Below are positions 41,992 through 51,670 of a stretch of DNA of 64,000 nt, one piece after another. A program made the translations under genes and the position numbers. The stretch comes from Evansella caseinilytica (lineage in GTDB: Bacteria > Bacillota > Bacilli > Bacillales > Salisediminibacteriaceae). The stretch's first letter is position 1; every line of letters starts with the position of its first letter. The notes under the pieces were generated by a model. That model was given only the letters and a program-made list of their open reading frames with translations. It was not told where the DNA came from and ran no database searches. The DNA lies in assembly GCF_900107275.1 (NCBI RefSeq), contig NZ_FNPI01000014.1, positions 62,001 to 126,000 of the forward strand, written 5' to 3'.

Positions 41992-42573
41992 TTGATAAAA
42001 ATCATCAAGCCAATTTTTTTTGTTATGCTCGCATTAACGATGTCAGCATGTAGCTCCGAGAAAGAAGCAGAGCAGCCGAAGCAGGGGGAACAGACAGATC
42101 AAACACAACAAACAGACGACTCAGACCAAGGAAAGCAAACGGAGGAGACCGACCAATCTGACCAGACAGAGCAAACAACAGACCAGTCCTCTCCTGTAGA
42201 AACAATCAAAAGCCTTTATAACGCTGCATTAAACGACGATTTTGATACGTTTTCGCAATTAATTACTGATAATGCAGATGCCATAATCGACGAATATGAG
42301 ATTGAGATTGCCTTTGACAATGTAAAATCACATCTAGCGGATACTGGCGGCCTCGCTAGCCTCCAGTTTACCGAACTCAAGCGAGACGAGCTTGTCGCCG
42401 AATTCACAGAGCATACTGATGATGTGTTCGGCGAGGATTGGATCATGATCATGGAAGATTTTCAGAATGAATACGAGCTAGTTCATCTCTGGGTGTTAAA
42501 AAAAATCGACGGACTTTACTATATTTTTGGATATGATGAATTTGATAAAGAGGGCTTTCTTGAAAATTACTAA
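41992..42573 (+). CDS. Lipoprotein with Gln/Thr/Asp-rich linker, paralogue 1
   Basis: The TTG at 41992, 6 nt after GGAGGG, starts MIKIIKPIFFVMLALTMSAC with a lipobox; the longer frame upstream has no start signal. 193 residues. After the lipid cysteine comes a linker of about 45 residues of Q, T, D, E and S (tandem QTDQTQQTDDSD-like units), then an alpha+beta domain of about 130 residues: PVETIKSLYNAALNDDFDTF, LTVxLKRDEL-type strand LQFTELKRDELVAEF, FGEDWIMIMEDFQ, LVHLWVLKKIDGLYYIFGYD. The domain looks NTF2/DUF4878-like, a tentative call. It should sit on the outer membrane face. The next gene is its paralogue without the linker. Confidence 0.72.
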   Translation: MIKIIKPIFFVMLALTMSACSSEKEAEQPKQGEQTDQTQQTDDSDQGKQTEETDQSDQTEQTTDQSSPVETIKSLYNAALNDDFDTFSQLITDNADAIIDEYEIEIAFDNVKSHLADTGGLASLQFTELKRDELVAEFTEHTDDVFGEDWIMIMEDFQNEYELVHLWVLKKIDGLYYIFGYDEFDKEGFLENY

Positions 42574-42896
42574 AAACTGACTGCATCTAGCTCCCAGAGA
42601 TATCAAAGCAATCTTTTTTGTAATAACGGTTAAAAAAACATGCGATGCGGTAGCCGGTTCCAAAAACAAACCGGCCTTCTCTGCCGCAAATACCGGCGCC
42701 GCCCAAATGCAACGGGCGGCGCCGGTTTGTCGTTGTCTCCCCCAGCACCATGACTACCTGTATCTTTACCGTGAATCCCCTCCGTCCGGATTCCGTAAGG
42801 AAAATTATTCATAGTAATATATACCTATATATATCTATTTTCACTTTCGGTACTATGGTACTATGTCTTTTTAAAACTAACATCGGAGGGATTACA
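42574..42896. other. Spacer between lipoprotein paralogues
   Basis: Contains the second GC-rich hairpin (42692-42726). The region around it, including TTTGTCRTTRTCTCCCCC, resembles 41760-41860, showing that the duplication unit includes terminator and promoter. A TACTATGGTACTATG repeat near 42850 likely holds the promoter. Confidence 0.6.
42692..42726 (+). terminator. GC-rich hairpin, copy 2
   Basis: Perfect 13-bp stem ACCGGCGCCGCCC / GGGCGGCGCCGGT with a 9-nt loop, followed by TTTGTCGTTGT. Strong hairpin, weak T-run. Confidence 0.65.
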
Positions 42897-43358
42897 TTGA
42901 AAAAAGCAGTTATACCAGTTTTGTTCATCATTCTCACATTAATCATTTCTGCATGCTCGGGGGAAAAAGCGAAGCAATCCTCGCCTGAAGCAGCTATCAA
43001 AAGCTTATACACCGCAGCATTGAACAATGATTTAGATACATTTACGAAAATCATATCCAATCATGAAGACTTTGACAGCTACTACGTTCAAGATGCATTG
43101 GACGCGGTGAAAGCACATATCGTTGAATACGGCGGAGTCAGCAACTTGAAAATCACTGAAATCAAGAGAAAAGATCTGCTCGACGAAGCCGCTGAAGATC
43201 TTGATTATTGGTTCGGTGAAGACTGGAGCATGGTCATGGAAGATTACCAAGACGAAGACGACCTTGTCCACTTATGGCTTCTGAAAAAAGTAGACGGTCT
43301 TTACTATGTCATTGCAAGTGAAGAATTTTATAAAGAGGAGTTTCTCAAGAAGTATTAA
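42897..43358 (+). CDS. Small lipoprotein, paralogue 2
   Basis: TTG start at 42897, 6 nt after GGAGGG, exactly as in paralogue 1. 153 residues: signal KKAVIPVLFIILTLIISAC with lipobox ISAC, almost no linker, then the same domain (PEAAIKSLYTAALNNDLDTF, VSNLKITEIKRKDLLDEAAE, FGEDWSMVMEDYQDEDDLVH, LWLLKKVDGLYYVIASEEF). Differences are concentrated in the linker. The pair arose by tandem duplication. Function unknown; it follows the PASTA/ABC operon but is separated by a terminator. Confidence 0.75.
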   Translation: MKKAVIPVLFIILTLIISACSGEKAKQSSPEAAIKSLYTAALNNDLDTFTKIISNHEDFDSYYVQDALDAVKAHIVEYGGVSNLKITEIKRKDLLDEAAEDLDYWFGEDWSMVMEDYQDEDDLVHLWLLKKVDGLYYVIASEEFYKEEFLKKY

Positions 43359-43373
43359 CACAAGCAACTACAA

Positions 43374-43411
43374 GCCGGCGAACAGGAGCGCGCGTTTCCT
43401 GTCCGCCAGCT
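43374..43411. terminator. Bidirectional terminator between convergent genes
   Basis: GCCGGCGAACAGGA / TCCTGTCCGCCAGC imperfect stem around GCGCGCGTT, between the lipoprotein stop (43358) and the AraC stop (43452). Confidence 0.6.
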
Positions 43412-43451
43412 TTGTTCACCTTCTGTATCCCGCCCCGATACCGGAAGAAGC

Positions 43452-44339
43452 TTACCGGATCACCAGCCGGTTAAATGGAACAGAATGCTTATTTCTGCGG
43501 AATTCTCCCGGAGATATGCCTACGATTCTGCGAAAAACTTTATTAAAATAATTATCATTCGCATAGCCGACCTTGACGGCGATTTCCTTGATTGGATCAT
43601 TGGAATAGCTGAGCAATTCGAAGGCTTTTTCCAGCCTCACCTTCGTCAAATACTGTACTGGTGTCATGTTCATCATTTCCCGGAAGCGTTTAATTAAATA
43701 ATATTTTGAGATGCCCGCAGCGGAGGCGATTTCCTCCACGGTCAAAGGGGTTGCGTAGTAGGCTTGAATGAAATGAACCGCTCTGGCGATGCTGTCTGGC
43801 AAATTTTCGCTCGTTTTGAACTGGCGGAAATACCGGTAGCATTCCATAATAAACGCGTATGCCCGGGAGGAGGCGTAATAGTGATCAATCAGATTTTGAT
43901 CATGCGCCTGCTGGTAAATGGAAAACACATCCTTGATAAGCCATGTGTCCCGCGGTATGCTCACTACATGCCCGAATTGTCCAGTGATATTTTTCCAGCA
44001 AAGCGCGGCAGCCGGCCCCGTTAACGTCAAAAAGATGAATTCCCAGCCGCCGCTTTCTTTTGGCAAGTAATAGCAGTGGTCGCCGGGAACACCCACCATA
44101 AACGCCTGACCCGCCTGCAATTTATACGTTCTTCCACCGACGTCGATCGCCCCTTCCCCTGCAAGCGTATATTGAAAAATAAAGTTTTCGTGTTCTCCCC
44201 TTTTTCTGCCGTCCCAATAATAGGAGGTTGACGTTACGTTATCTCTGCCGACAACGTAAATATCCACATGCGTTTCCGCAGTTTTATCGTGAGTCCGAAA
44301 GCCGATTGTTTCATAAAAAGGTTGCTGATTATTCACCAA
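43452..44339 (-). CDS. AraC-family regulator of the alpha-galactosidase gene
   Basis: About 295 residues, starting at TTG 44339 or the adjacent GTG 44336 behind GAGGG. The N-terminal cupin (FIFQYTLAGEGAIDVGGRTY, QAGQAFMVGVPGDHCYYLP) would bind sugar. The C-terminal AraC domain has TVEEIASAAGISKYYLIKRF and DPIKEIAVKVGYANDNYFNK, closing with ISPGEFRR. It is divergent from the GH4 alpha-galactosidase gene across a 126-bp region, so it most likely activates that gene, as MelR/MsmR-type regulators do. Confidence 0.9.
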   Translation of the reverse strand: MVNNQQPFYETIGFRTHDKTAETHVDIYVVGRDNVTSTSYYWDGRKRGEHENFIFQYTLAGEGAIDVGGRTYKLQAGQAFMVGVPGDHCYYLPKESGGWEFIFLTLTGPAAALCWKNITGQFGHVVSIPRDTWLIKDVFSIYQQAHDQNLIDHYYASSRAYAFIMECYRYFRQFKTSENLPDSIARAVHFIQAYYATPLTVEEIASAAGISKYYLIKRFREMMNMTPVQYLTKVRLEKAFELLSYSNDPIKEIAVKVGYANDNYFNKVFRRIVGISPGEFRRNKHSVPFNRLVIR

Positions 44340-44465
44340 TATTTTACCCTCACTTCACACCATATTACCATTGATCGTTTATACGGTTAGATTTAACATT
44401 GATTATAGAGGAATAATCCTTGCAGTTCAATCTGCAATAAATTACCCCACAAGGAGGAATGTTCA

Positions 44466-45767
44466 GTGTCAAAAATGACGTTTATCGGTGCCGGAAGTAC
44501 CGTTTTTGCGAAAAATGTACTAGGCGACTGCATGTTTGTCCCTGCATTAAACGGCTTTGAGTTTGCCTTGTATGACATTGACGAAACAAGATTGAAAGAT
44601 TCGGAGCAGATGCTGTTAAACTTAAGCAGCAAATATAATCCATCCATTAAAGTGAAAGCGTATATGGACAGAAAAGAAGCACTGAAAGGGGCAAAATATG
44701 TCGTCAACGCTGTCCAGATCGGCGGTTATGAGCCTGGTACAGTCATCGATTTCGAAATACCGAAAAAATACGGACTGCGACAGACGATTGCGGATACCGT
44801 CGGCATCGGGGGGATCTTCCGAAGCCTGCGAACAATTCCTGTAATGCTTGATTTTGCCAAAGACATGGAAGAAGTATGCCCGGATGCGCTGTTTTTAAAT
44901 TACACCAATCCAATGGCAACGTTAACCGGTGCCATGCTGCGCTATTCTTCGATCAAGACCGTTGGTTTGTGCCACAGCGTCCAAGTATGCACAGCGCATT
45001 TATTTGAATCGCTTGGTATGGAGCATGAAGGCATCGAAGAAAAAATTGCCGGAATTAACCATATGGCCTGGCTGCTGGATGTAAAAAAAGACGGCGAGGA
45101 TCTTTATCCGGAAATTAAACGGCGCGCGAAGGAAAAACAGCAGACAACGCATCATGATATGGTCCGGTTCGAACTGATGGACAAATTCGGTTATTACGTG
45201 ACAGAATCGTCCGAGCATAACGCCGAGTACCATCCGTATTTCATCAAGAGCCGCTATCCAGAGCTCATCAAGCGTTTCAATATTCCTTTGGATGAATACC
45301 CGCGCCGCTGCGTCGAACAAATCGATGGCTGGAAAAAAATGCGGGACAGTCTCGTAAACAACACGCAATTGACCCACGAGCGCTCGCATGAATACGGATC
45401 GTTTATCATCGAGGCAATCGAAACGAATATTCCTTTCAAATTCGGCGGCAATGTGTTGAACACGGGAGGATTGATCGCTAATTTACCGGAGAAAGCATGT
45501 GTGGAAGTTCCTTGTGTCGCAGACCGCAGCGGTATTTCACCTTGTTACATCGGTGAACTGCCGGAACAGCTGGCAGCGCTTAACCGGACCAATATTAATA
45601 CACAGCTGATGACCATCGAAGCTGCTGTCACCAGGAAGAAGGAACACATTTATCAGGCGGCTCTGCTTGATCCGCACACAAGTGCCGAGCTATCAATGGA
45701 AGACATTATCGCGATGTGCGATGACCTTATCGAAGCACATGGCAGCTGGCTGCCGGAGTATCGCTAA
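44466..45767 (+). CDS. melA: GH4 alpha-galactosidase
   Basis: A 433-residue NAD- and Mn-dependent enzyme; GTG start 8 nt after AGGAGG. NAD motif TFIGAGSTVFAKNVLGD at the N-terminus, NAVQIGGYEPG, NYTNPMATLTGAMLR, metal cysteine/histidine in TVGLCHSVQVC and GINHMAWLL, and ESSEHNAEYHPYFIK, all as in GH4 MelA-type alpha-galactosidases. It hydrolyses alpha-galactosides such as melibiose and raffinose in the cytoplasm by a redox-assisted elimination mechanism. No transporter gene is adjacent; after the stop comes 850 bp of repeats. Confidence 0.94.
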   Translation: MSKMTFIGAGSTVFAKNVLGDCMFVPALNGFEFALYDIDETRLKDSEQMLLNLSSKYNPSIKVKAYMDRKEALKGAKYVVNAVQIGGYEPGTVIDFEIPKKYGLRQTIADTVGIGGIFRSLRTIPVMLDFAKDMEEVCPDALFLNYTNPMATLTGAMLRYSSIKTVGLCHSVQVCTAHLFESLGMEHEGIEEKIAGINHMAWLLDVKKDGEDLYPEIKRRAKEKQQTTHHDMVRFELMDKFGYYVTESSEHNAEYHPYFIKSRYPELIKRFNIPLDEYPRRCVEQIDGWKKMRDSLVNNTQLTHERSHEYGSFIIEAIETNIPFKFGGNVLNTGGLIANLPEKACVEVPCVADRSGISPCYIGELPEQLAALNRTNINTQLMTIEAAVTRKKEHIYQAALLDPHTSAELSMEDIIAMCDDLIEAHGSWLPEYR

Positions 45768-46623
45768 GCTTTTCCGTACTTCTGTTCAAAACGAAGGCAA
45801 AACAGTGAAGCGCAGCTGGCGCGGGAAGCGGACAAACGTCGTATGTGAGCAAGCGGATTGGTAACTGGCTGAAGCGGTTGGGAAGGACCATTTCCCGTTT
45901 TCTGAAACTGCATTAAAAAAACGAAGACTTCCCACCGCTATGTAATAGGAAAGCTGTAGGCGGAACGTTCATGGCGCAGTATCAAAAGCCAAAACTATTT
46001 TAAAAAATAACAGGGCAATGGCTCCGCACGATGCGCCGACTGCGAGAAAACCACTCACAGTCGGCCTGAAAAGAATGCAGCGGCTTCGCTCATTGCTCCG
46101 TGCTTGTTCCAAAAGATAAAAACCGATCTTTTTGAACAAACACGATAAAAAAATATCAGGGCAATGGCTCCGTGCTTGTCTCTTCCTCTGCAAGCACAGC
46201 TTCGATGACGATCCGTCGAGACAACTCGATGGGAAAGGCATCGTAGCTTTGCTCGTCGCTGCACGCTCGATAGGAAAAAACCACTCCTATCGGGCTTTTG
46301 AAAAGATGCAGCGGCTTCGCTCATTGTCTCTTCCTCTGCCAGTATTGCACTGATATCGATCCAAGTGCCATCGCGCGATGACACACTGAGACAGCTCGCA
46401 GCTTCTCGGTGAAGTGTGGCTCATCGCTTCGGGGGTGTCTCAAAAGGGAAAAACACCCTTTTGAGACACCCCCATTTGCGGCAACAAGTTTGCAGAGCTT
46501 AGATGTAACTCCACTATCGCCGCCTCCAAAATCACCATTTTTGTATTTATCGTGTTTGTTCCGAAAGATCGATTTTTTACAACCCGATGCAACAAGCAGA
46601 TTTCACAGAGAAGCCGGGAGCTG
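45768..46623 (-). repeat. Inverted composite repeat, copy of the 26.5-27.1 kb unit
   Basis: From about 45965 to 46475 the sequence is, in reverse complement, a diverged copy of 26496-27095: the GGTGTCTCAAAAGGG hairpin (46435-46473), the GCCCGAT hairpin module (about 46265-46300), the TTTTTGAACAAACACGATAAA junction (about 46130-46150) and GTCAAAAGCCAAAAC-like sequence at the far end. The block order differs from copy 1, so copies are rearranged. A separate GTGTTTGTTCCGAAAGATCG end lies at 46552-46572. No gene is supported in 45768-46623. Confidence 0.75.
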
Positions 46624-49600
46624 TCATCTTGATTTTGCAATATTAATCATTAATTTAATCCGGTTTAATTGATTGACCTTACTTGCGCCTGCATCGTAAT
46701 CGATGGCCACGAGGTTGGCATTTTCATATATCTTTTTGATCGCATTGAACATGCCTCTGCCAAGGATATGATTTGGCAGGCAGGCAAACGGCTGAACACA
46801 AACAATGTTCCGAACTCCTTCCTCCATCAGTTCCGCCATTTCGCCCGGGAGCAGCCAGCCTTCTCCCATCTGATTGCCGATGCTGAGAAATTGCGCTGCT
46901 TTTTCCGCAATGTCATCTATCTTCATCGGCGCTTTGTACCGCTGACACTGGTATAACGCTTCTCGTACTGGGTTTCTGTAATATTCCATCATTTGAATTG
47001 CTATCTCGCTTTTCATCGCGGACCATTTCTTTTTTCCTAACTGTTTTGCTTTAAAGTCATTGTTGTATAAGCCATATAGGAAAAAATCCAGGAAATCCGG
47101 CACAACCGCTTCCCCGCCTTCGGCTTCAATGATATCAATCAGCTGGTTATTGGCATATGGATGGAATTTCACTAAAATTTCCCCGACGATGCCGACTCGC
47201 GGCTTAGTCACAGAATACATGTCAATCCTGCTGAATTCACGGATAATTGTGTGCAACCACCGCTTGTATTTCCCCATGGAAAAATCGGCCAACAAGCCTG
47301 TACTCCGGTGAAGCAATGACTCGTAAACAGCCTCCGTACGCCCTTTTTCCTTTTCATAAGGCCTGGTCGCAAGCTTCAGCCGCATTAACAAATCGCCAAT
47401 ACAACAGGCAATGACGAGCTTTTTCGCAAAAGCGAGCGTGATTTGAAAACCGGGCTGCTTTTCCATGCCAGAGGAATTGAGTGAGATGACCGGAATCTGG
47501 CCCATGCCTGAATGCTGCAACGCCCGTTTCAATAAAGCAAAATAGTTTGTCGCCCGGCAGCCGCCGCCGGTTTGCGACATAACAACAGCCGTCCGCTCCA
47601 GGTCATGCTCACCGCTTTTCAGTTCTCCCAGTAGTTGGCCTATCGTCAAAATCGCTGGATAGCAGGCGTCGTTGTTTACGTAACGCAGTCCTTCTTCCAC
47701 ATGCTCTTCATTAACGGTTTCGATTACTTTCAAGCGATAGCCCGCTTGCCGAAAAACGGCTTCAAACAGCTTGAAGTGTGTCGGTGCCAATTGCGGCGCC
47801 AAAATGGTATACGTTTCCTTGCTTTCTTTCGTAAACGTCGACGGCAATCGCCCAGCGGAGCTCTCTCGCTGCCATTTCACCGCCCCCGTCTGATCGCGCT
47901 CCTTAATAGCTGCTTGCAAGGAGCGAAGCCTTATTCGCACGGCCCCTAAGTTATTGACTTCATCCATCTTGATCCATGTATACAGCTGATGTTTTTTTTC
48001 AAGAATCTCCTGAACCGTATCAGTTGTTATCGCGTCCAGGCCGCAGCCGAATGACGTCAAATGTACGAATTCGAGATCCTGCCGGGAAGCGGCAACCCGC
48101 GCCGCCCGGTAAAGCCTGCTGTGGAATGTCCATTGATTCACCGTTTGTATTGTTTTATCCACGGCACCTTCATCCAAATGACAAATACTATCTTCCGTCA
48201 ATACGGCGTAGCCGAGCCTGGTGATTTCGTCAGGAACTCCGTGATGGATGGCCGGATCTAAATGATACGGGTGGGCACCGACAACAATCCCTTTTTTTCC
48301 GGATTGCTTCAATTCCTGCAACACTTGTTCTCCCCTGTGTTTCATATGTACACGAAAGACCTGTTCTTCCTGCTCTGCCGCCGCTAATGCCCGTTTAATA
48401 TCGCGCTGGGCAAAATGAGGAAAGCAGTCTTGCAGCACTTTAGCCAATGCACCCAGATGCTCCAGGGAGAGAAACGGATTTAAAAAAGTAATTTGTTTTT
48501 CCTGGAGAATGCTCATATTTACCCGAAGCACCTCGGGGTAGGAAGCCACCACCGGACAGTTGAAATGATTATCCTGTGATGTATGCTCGATTTTTTCATA
48601 GACAACCGACGGATAAAAAATCGTTTTCACGCCTTTTTCGATTAAGTTGATTATATGTCCATGCGTCAGTTTCGCAGGATAGCAGACACCTTCGGAAGGA
48701 ATCGTCTCCATCCCTTTTTCATAACCTTTCTTCGTCAGGAGATCAGATAAAACGACTTCATAACCTAATTCTGTAAAAAAACGGTACCAGAACGGATAGT
48801 TTTCATACATATTCAACACGCGCGGTATTCCGATTTTCCCATGAATGGCAAGCTTTTCATCGAGGGGCTCACGATTGAACAGCCAAGCAAGCTTTTCTTC
48901 CATCAGATTGGGCACAGTACTTTTTGTCTTCGTTCCCCCGGCCCCGCGTTCACAGCGGTTTCCAGTAACAAACACGCGCTTATCCTGGAAGCGGTTGATC
49001 GTCAGCGGGCAATGGTTTTCACACAGGCCGCAGCGGCGATGGCTTGTCCTGGCTTGAAAAGAGCCGGTGTTTTCTTTCGTTAACACCGTCGATTGCTTGC
49101 CGGGAACACTGTTTTCCTTCGCGATCAGCGCGCAGCCGAAAGCCCCCATTAAACCGGAAATTTCCGGACGGATCACCTCTTTTTTTATCATCAGCTCAAA
49201 CGCCCGCAGCACGCCGTCATTCAGAAAGGTTCCACCTTGAACGACAATGTTTTTCCCCATCTGCTCTGCATTTCTCAGTTTAATCACTTTATATAATGCA
49301 TTGTTGACAACGGAATAAGCAAGGCCGGCGGCAATATCGGAAACCGCGGCCCCTTCCTTCTGTACTTGCTTCACCTTGGAATTCATAAACACCGTACACC
49401 TTGATCCGAGATCCACCGGTGCTTTCGAGGACAGAGAAGCTTGCACGAATTGATCCATCGTTAAATTAAGCGTGGCAGCGAAATTTGCCAAAAACGAGCC
49501 GCAGCCCGCTGAACAGGCTTCATTCAGCATAATTTGATCAATAACACCTTCTTTTATCGTGATGCATTTCATATCCTGTCCGCCGATATCGATGATGAAA

Positions 49601-50844
49601 TCCACGTCAGGCTGAAAATATTTAGCAGCCTTATAATGGGCAATCGTTTCAATCTGGCCTTCATCGACTTGAAACGCTGCCTGAATCAGCTTTTCTCCAT
49701 AACCGGTAACAGTGGAGCGAGCGACAGTGGTCCGGTCATTTTTATAAGAATAAAAAAGCGCCAGTCCTTCATGGACAGTTTTCATCGGATTCCCTTTGTT
49801 ATTTTCATAGAAGGAAAACAAATACTCGTCATTTTCACCAATGGCGACCATCTTCGTTGTCGTCGAGCCGGCATCGATGCCTAAATAACAACTTCCTTCA
49901 TAAGTGGAAAGGGATTTTTTCGGTATCGCGGTCTGATGGTGCCGCTGTTGAAAGTTTGTGAGCTCTTCGTGACTTTTGAACAGCGGCGGCAGTCGCTTTG
50001 CCTGCTGTTTGTTTGTGGATTGCGTCACATTGTTAAGTATATGAAGAAAAGAGTGTATATCAACCGGGGCGCTGTTGGTGCTCTCCAATGCCGCCCCAAT
50101 AGCGACATAATATTGCCCATCTGCCGAATCCATCACGCTTTCATTTTTTAGCCGCAGCGTTTCAATAAAGCGGTTGCGGAGTGCCGGCAAAAACGTCAGC
50201 GGACCGCCAAGGAGGGCAACGTTGCCGCGAATCGGCCGCCCGCAGGCGAGTCCGCCCACCGTTTGGTTAACGACAGCTTGAAATACGGATGCAGCAATGT
50301 CTTCCCGCTTCGCCCCTTCATTCAGCAGCGGTTGGATGTCCGTTTTTGCAAACACGCCGCATCGGGAGGCAATCGGATATATTTTATCCGCCTTCTCAGC
50401 AAGCTTGTTCAAACCACTTGCATCCGTATCCAGCAACGATGCTATCTGGTCAATAAACGCTCCGGTTCCGCCGGCGCAGGCGGAGTTCATACGTTGCTCC
50501 ATGCCGTTTGTCAAATAAATGATTTTCGCGTCTTCCCCGCCGAGCTCAATGACTACATCAATATTTGGTTCTCTCGTTTTAACAGCTTCCGTGCAAGCAA
50601 TCACCTCTTGAACAAATGGGATTTTTAGCTGTTCTGACAAACTTAGGCCGGAGGAGCCGCTGATATTCATGTGCATGTCCATTTCCGGAAATTGCTGCGA
50701 TAAGCTCTTTAATAATTGCACCGCCGTTCTTTTTATCTCCGAAAAATGCCGCAAGTAAGATTTAAACACAATTTCTTTTTTCTCATTTAGCGCAACGATT
50801 TTTGCTGTAGTCGAGCCGATATCGAAACCAACATGTAATCTCAT
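46624..50844 (-). CDS. Giant 2-hydroxyacyl-CoA dehydratase activase-like protein
   Basis: About 1406 residues from ATG 50844. Two ASKHA/BcrAD-BadFG ATPase domains stand in tandem: domain 1 about 1-260 (HVGFDIGSTTAKIVALN, NSACAGGTGAFIDQIA, ASRCGVFAKTDIQP, LLGGPLTFLPAL) and domain 2 about 318-570 (YLGIDAGSTTTKMVAI, NEACSAGCGSFLANFAA, GSRCTVFMNSKVKQ, VVQGGTFLNDGVLRA). Their cysteines would hold a shared 4Fe-4S cluster. Then come HRRCGLCENHCPLTINRF, a DUF2229-like domain (about 660-900) and a region resembling dehydratase subunits with further cysteines (GCGLDAI, GGCRATN). Activases of this kind use ATP to inject an electron into an iron-sulfur partner. It has no neighbour partner, so its substrate is unknown. 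Confidence 0.88.
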   Translation of the reverse strand: MRLHVGFDIGSTTAKIVALNEKKEIVFKSYLRHFSEIKRTAVQLLKSLSQQFPEMDMHMNISGSSGLSLSEQLKIPFVQEVIACTEAVKTREPNIDVVIELGGEDAKIIYLTNGMEQRMNSACAGGTGAFIDQIASLLDTDASGLNKLAEKADKIYPIASRCGVFAKTDIQPLLNEGAKREDIAASVFQAVVNQTVGGLACGRPIRGNVALLGGPLTFLPALRNRFIETLRLKNESVMDSADGQYYVAIGAALESTNSAPVDIHSFLHILNNVTQSTNKQQAKRLPPLFKSHEELTNFQQRHHQTAIPKKSLSTYEGSCYLGIDAGSTTTKMVAIGENDEYLFSFYENNKGNPMKTVHEGLALFYSYKNDRTTVARSTVTGYGEKLIQAAFQVDEGQIETIAHYKAAKYFQPDVDFIIDIGGQDMKCITIKEGVIDQIMLNEACSAGCGSFLANFAATLNLTMDQFVQASLSSKAPVDLGSRCTVFMNSKVKQVQKEGAAVSDIAAGLAYSVVNNALYKVIKLRNAEQMGKNIVVQGGTFLNDGVLRAFELMIKKEVIRPEISGLMGAFGCALIAKENSVPGKQSTVLTKENTGSFQARTSHRRCGLCENHCPLTINRFQDKRVFVTGNRCERGAGGTKTKSTVPNLMEEKLAWLFNREPLDEKLAIHGKIGIPRVLNMYENYPFWYRFFTELGYEVVLSDLLTKKGYEKGMETIPSEGVCYPAKLTHGHIINLIEKGVKTIFYPSVVYEKIEHTSQDNHFNCPVVASYPEVLRVNMSILQEKQITFLNPFLSLEHLGALAKVLQDCFPHFAQRDIKRALAAAEQEEQVFRVHMKHRGEQVLQELKQSGKKGIVVGAHPYHLDPAIHHGVPDEITRLGYAVLTEDSICHLDEGAVDKTIQTVNQWTFHSRLYRAARVAASRQDLEFVHLTSFGCGLDAITTDTVQEILEKKHQLYTWIKMDEVNNLGAVRIRLRSLQAAIKERDQTGAVKWQRESSAGRLPSTFTKESKETYTILAPQLAPTHFKLFEAVFRQAGYRLKVIETVNEEHVEEGLRYVNNDACYPAILTIGQLLGELKSGEHDLERTAVVMSQTGGGCRATNYFALLKRALQHSGMGQIPVISLNSSGMEKQPGFQITLAFAKKLVIACCIGDLLMRLKLATRPYEKEKGRTEAVYESLLHRSTGLLADFSMGKYKRWLHTIIREFSRIDMYSVTKPRVGIVGEILVKFHPYANNQLIDIIEAEGGEAVVPDFLDFFLYGLYNNDFKAKQLGKKKWSAMKSEIAIQMMEYYRNPVREALYQCQRYKAPMKIDDIAEKAAQFLSIGNQMGEGWLLPGEMAELMEEGVRNIVCVQPFACLPNHILGRGMFNAIKKIYENANLVAIDYDAGASKVNQLNRIKLMINIAKSR

Positions 50845-51108
50845 CACAGCCTCTACCTCACATACTGAATTTTTTATTCTATCAATCTAGCATGTTTTGA
50901 CGACTTATGTATAAATTGAGTGAAATGAATCAACTGAATCACATCTATTTTACTTGCAGAGAAACACTTTTCTGCTCGGGGTCTCTATACTATTCATTAT
51001 AGTTTTCTGTGACAGGATAGCAATCATTAATCTGGCTGCAGCTGTTTATTACTGGTCAGAAAGTCAAAAAGTGTCGATGAATCTCGGATTTTTCTCTAAA
51101 TAAGAAAA
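50845..51108. other. Upstream region of the activase gene
   Basis: A/T-rich, no gene; expected to contain the minus-strand promoter of the large activase gene. No boxes called with confidence. Confidence 0.4.
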
Positions 51109-51151
51109 GGAATGTCTCAGAAGGGGGCGCTTCCCCCTTTTCAGACATTCC
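51109..51151 (-). terminator. Terminator of yajQ
   Basis: GGAATGTCTCAGAAGGGGG / CCCCCTTTTCAGACATTCC hairpin, 28 bp past the yajQ stop, with TTTTCTTA following on the minus strand. It is a cousin of the GGTGTCTCAAAAGGG hairpins at 26.5, 30.2 and 46.4 kb. Confidence 0.75.
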
Positions 51152-51178
51152 CGAAGCAACAAGCTCCTTTGGTAACTG

Positions 51179-51670
51179 TTAACGATAATTAATAAACTGC
51201 ACATCGATAGGTAAATCTGCCCCTTTGATTGCTGCGATAATGGTTTGCAAGTCGTCGCGGTTTTTCCCGGTCACGCGGATTTGATCATCCTGGACTTGAC
51301 TTTTCACCTTCAGGCCGGAGTTTTTAATGATTGTGTTAATTTTCTTCGCCTGTTCTTTGTCAATTCCTTGAATCAATTTCGCTCGCTGCCGGACGGTTCC
51401 TCCCGACGCGCCCTCCACTTTGCCGTAGTCCAGATTTTTAATCGGAACATTGCGTTTAACAAGCTTTCCGATCAAGACATCTTTCAACTGCTCCAGCTTG
51501 TATTCATCATCGGATACCAATACAAGCTCTTCTTTTTCCAGTGTCATGCTGCTCTTGCTCCCCTTAAAGTCATAGCGGGTCTGTATTTCCTTCATTGCCA
51601 TCGTAACGGCATTGGTCACCTCTGAAAAATCCACCTGGGAAACAATATCAAATGAATTATCTTTTGCCAT
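51179..51670 (-). CDS. yajQ: YajQ-family nucleotide-binding protein
   Basis: Start at ATG 51670 behind TTGGAGG, giving the usual 163 residues; a longer frame to 51769 has no signal. [60 protein letters not shown] and [20 protein letters not shown] are family blocks. YajQ proteins have two ferredoxin-like folds and bind nucleic acid or cyclic-di-GMP; their role in Bacilli is unclear. Monocistronic with its own terminator. Confidence 0.94.
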   Translation of the reverse strand: MAKDNSFDIVSQVDFSEVTNAVTMAMKEIQTRYDFKGSKSSMTLEKEELVLVSDDEYKLEQLKDVLIGKLVKRNVPIKNLDYGKVEGASGGTVRQRAKLIQGIDKEQAKKINTIIKNSGLKVKSQVQDDQIRVTGKNRDDLQTIIAAIKGADLPIDVQFINYR

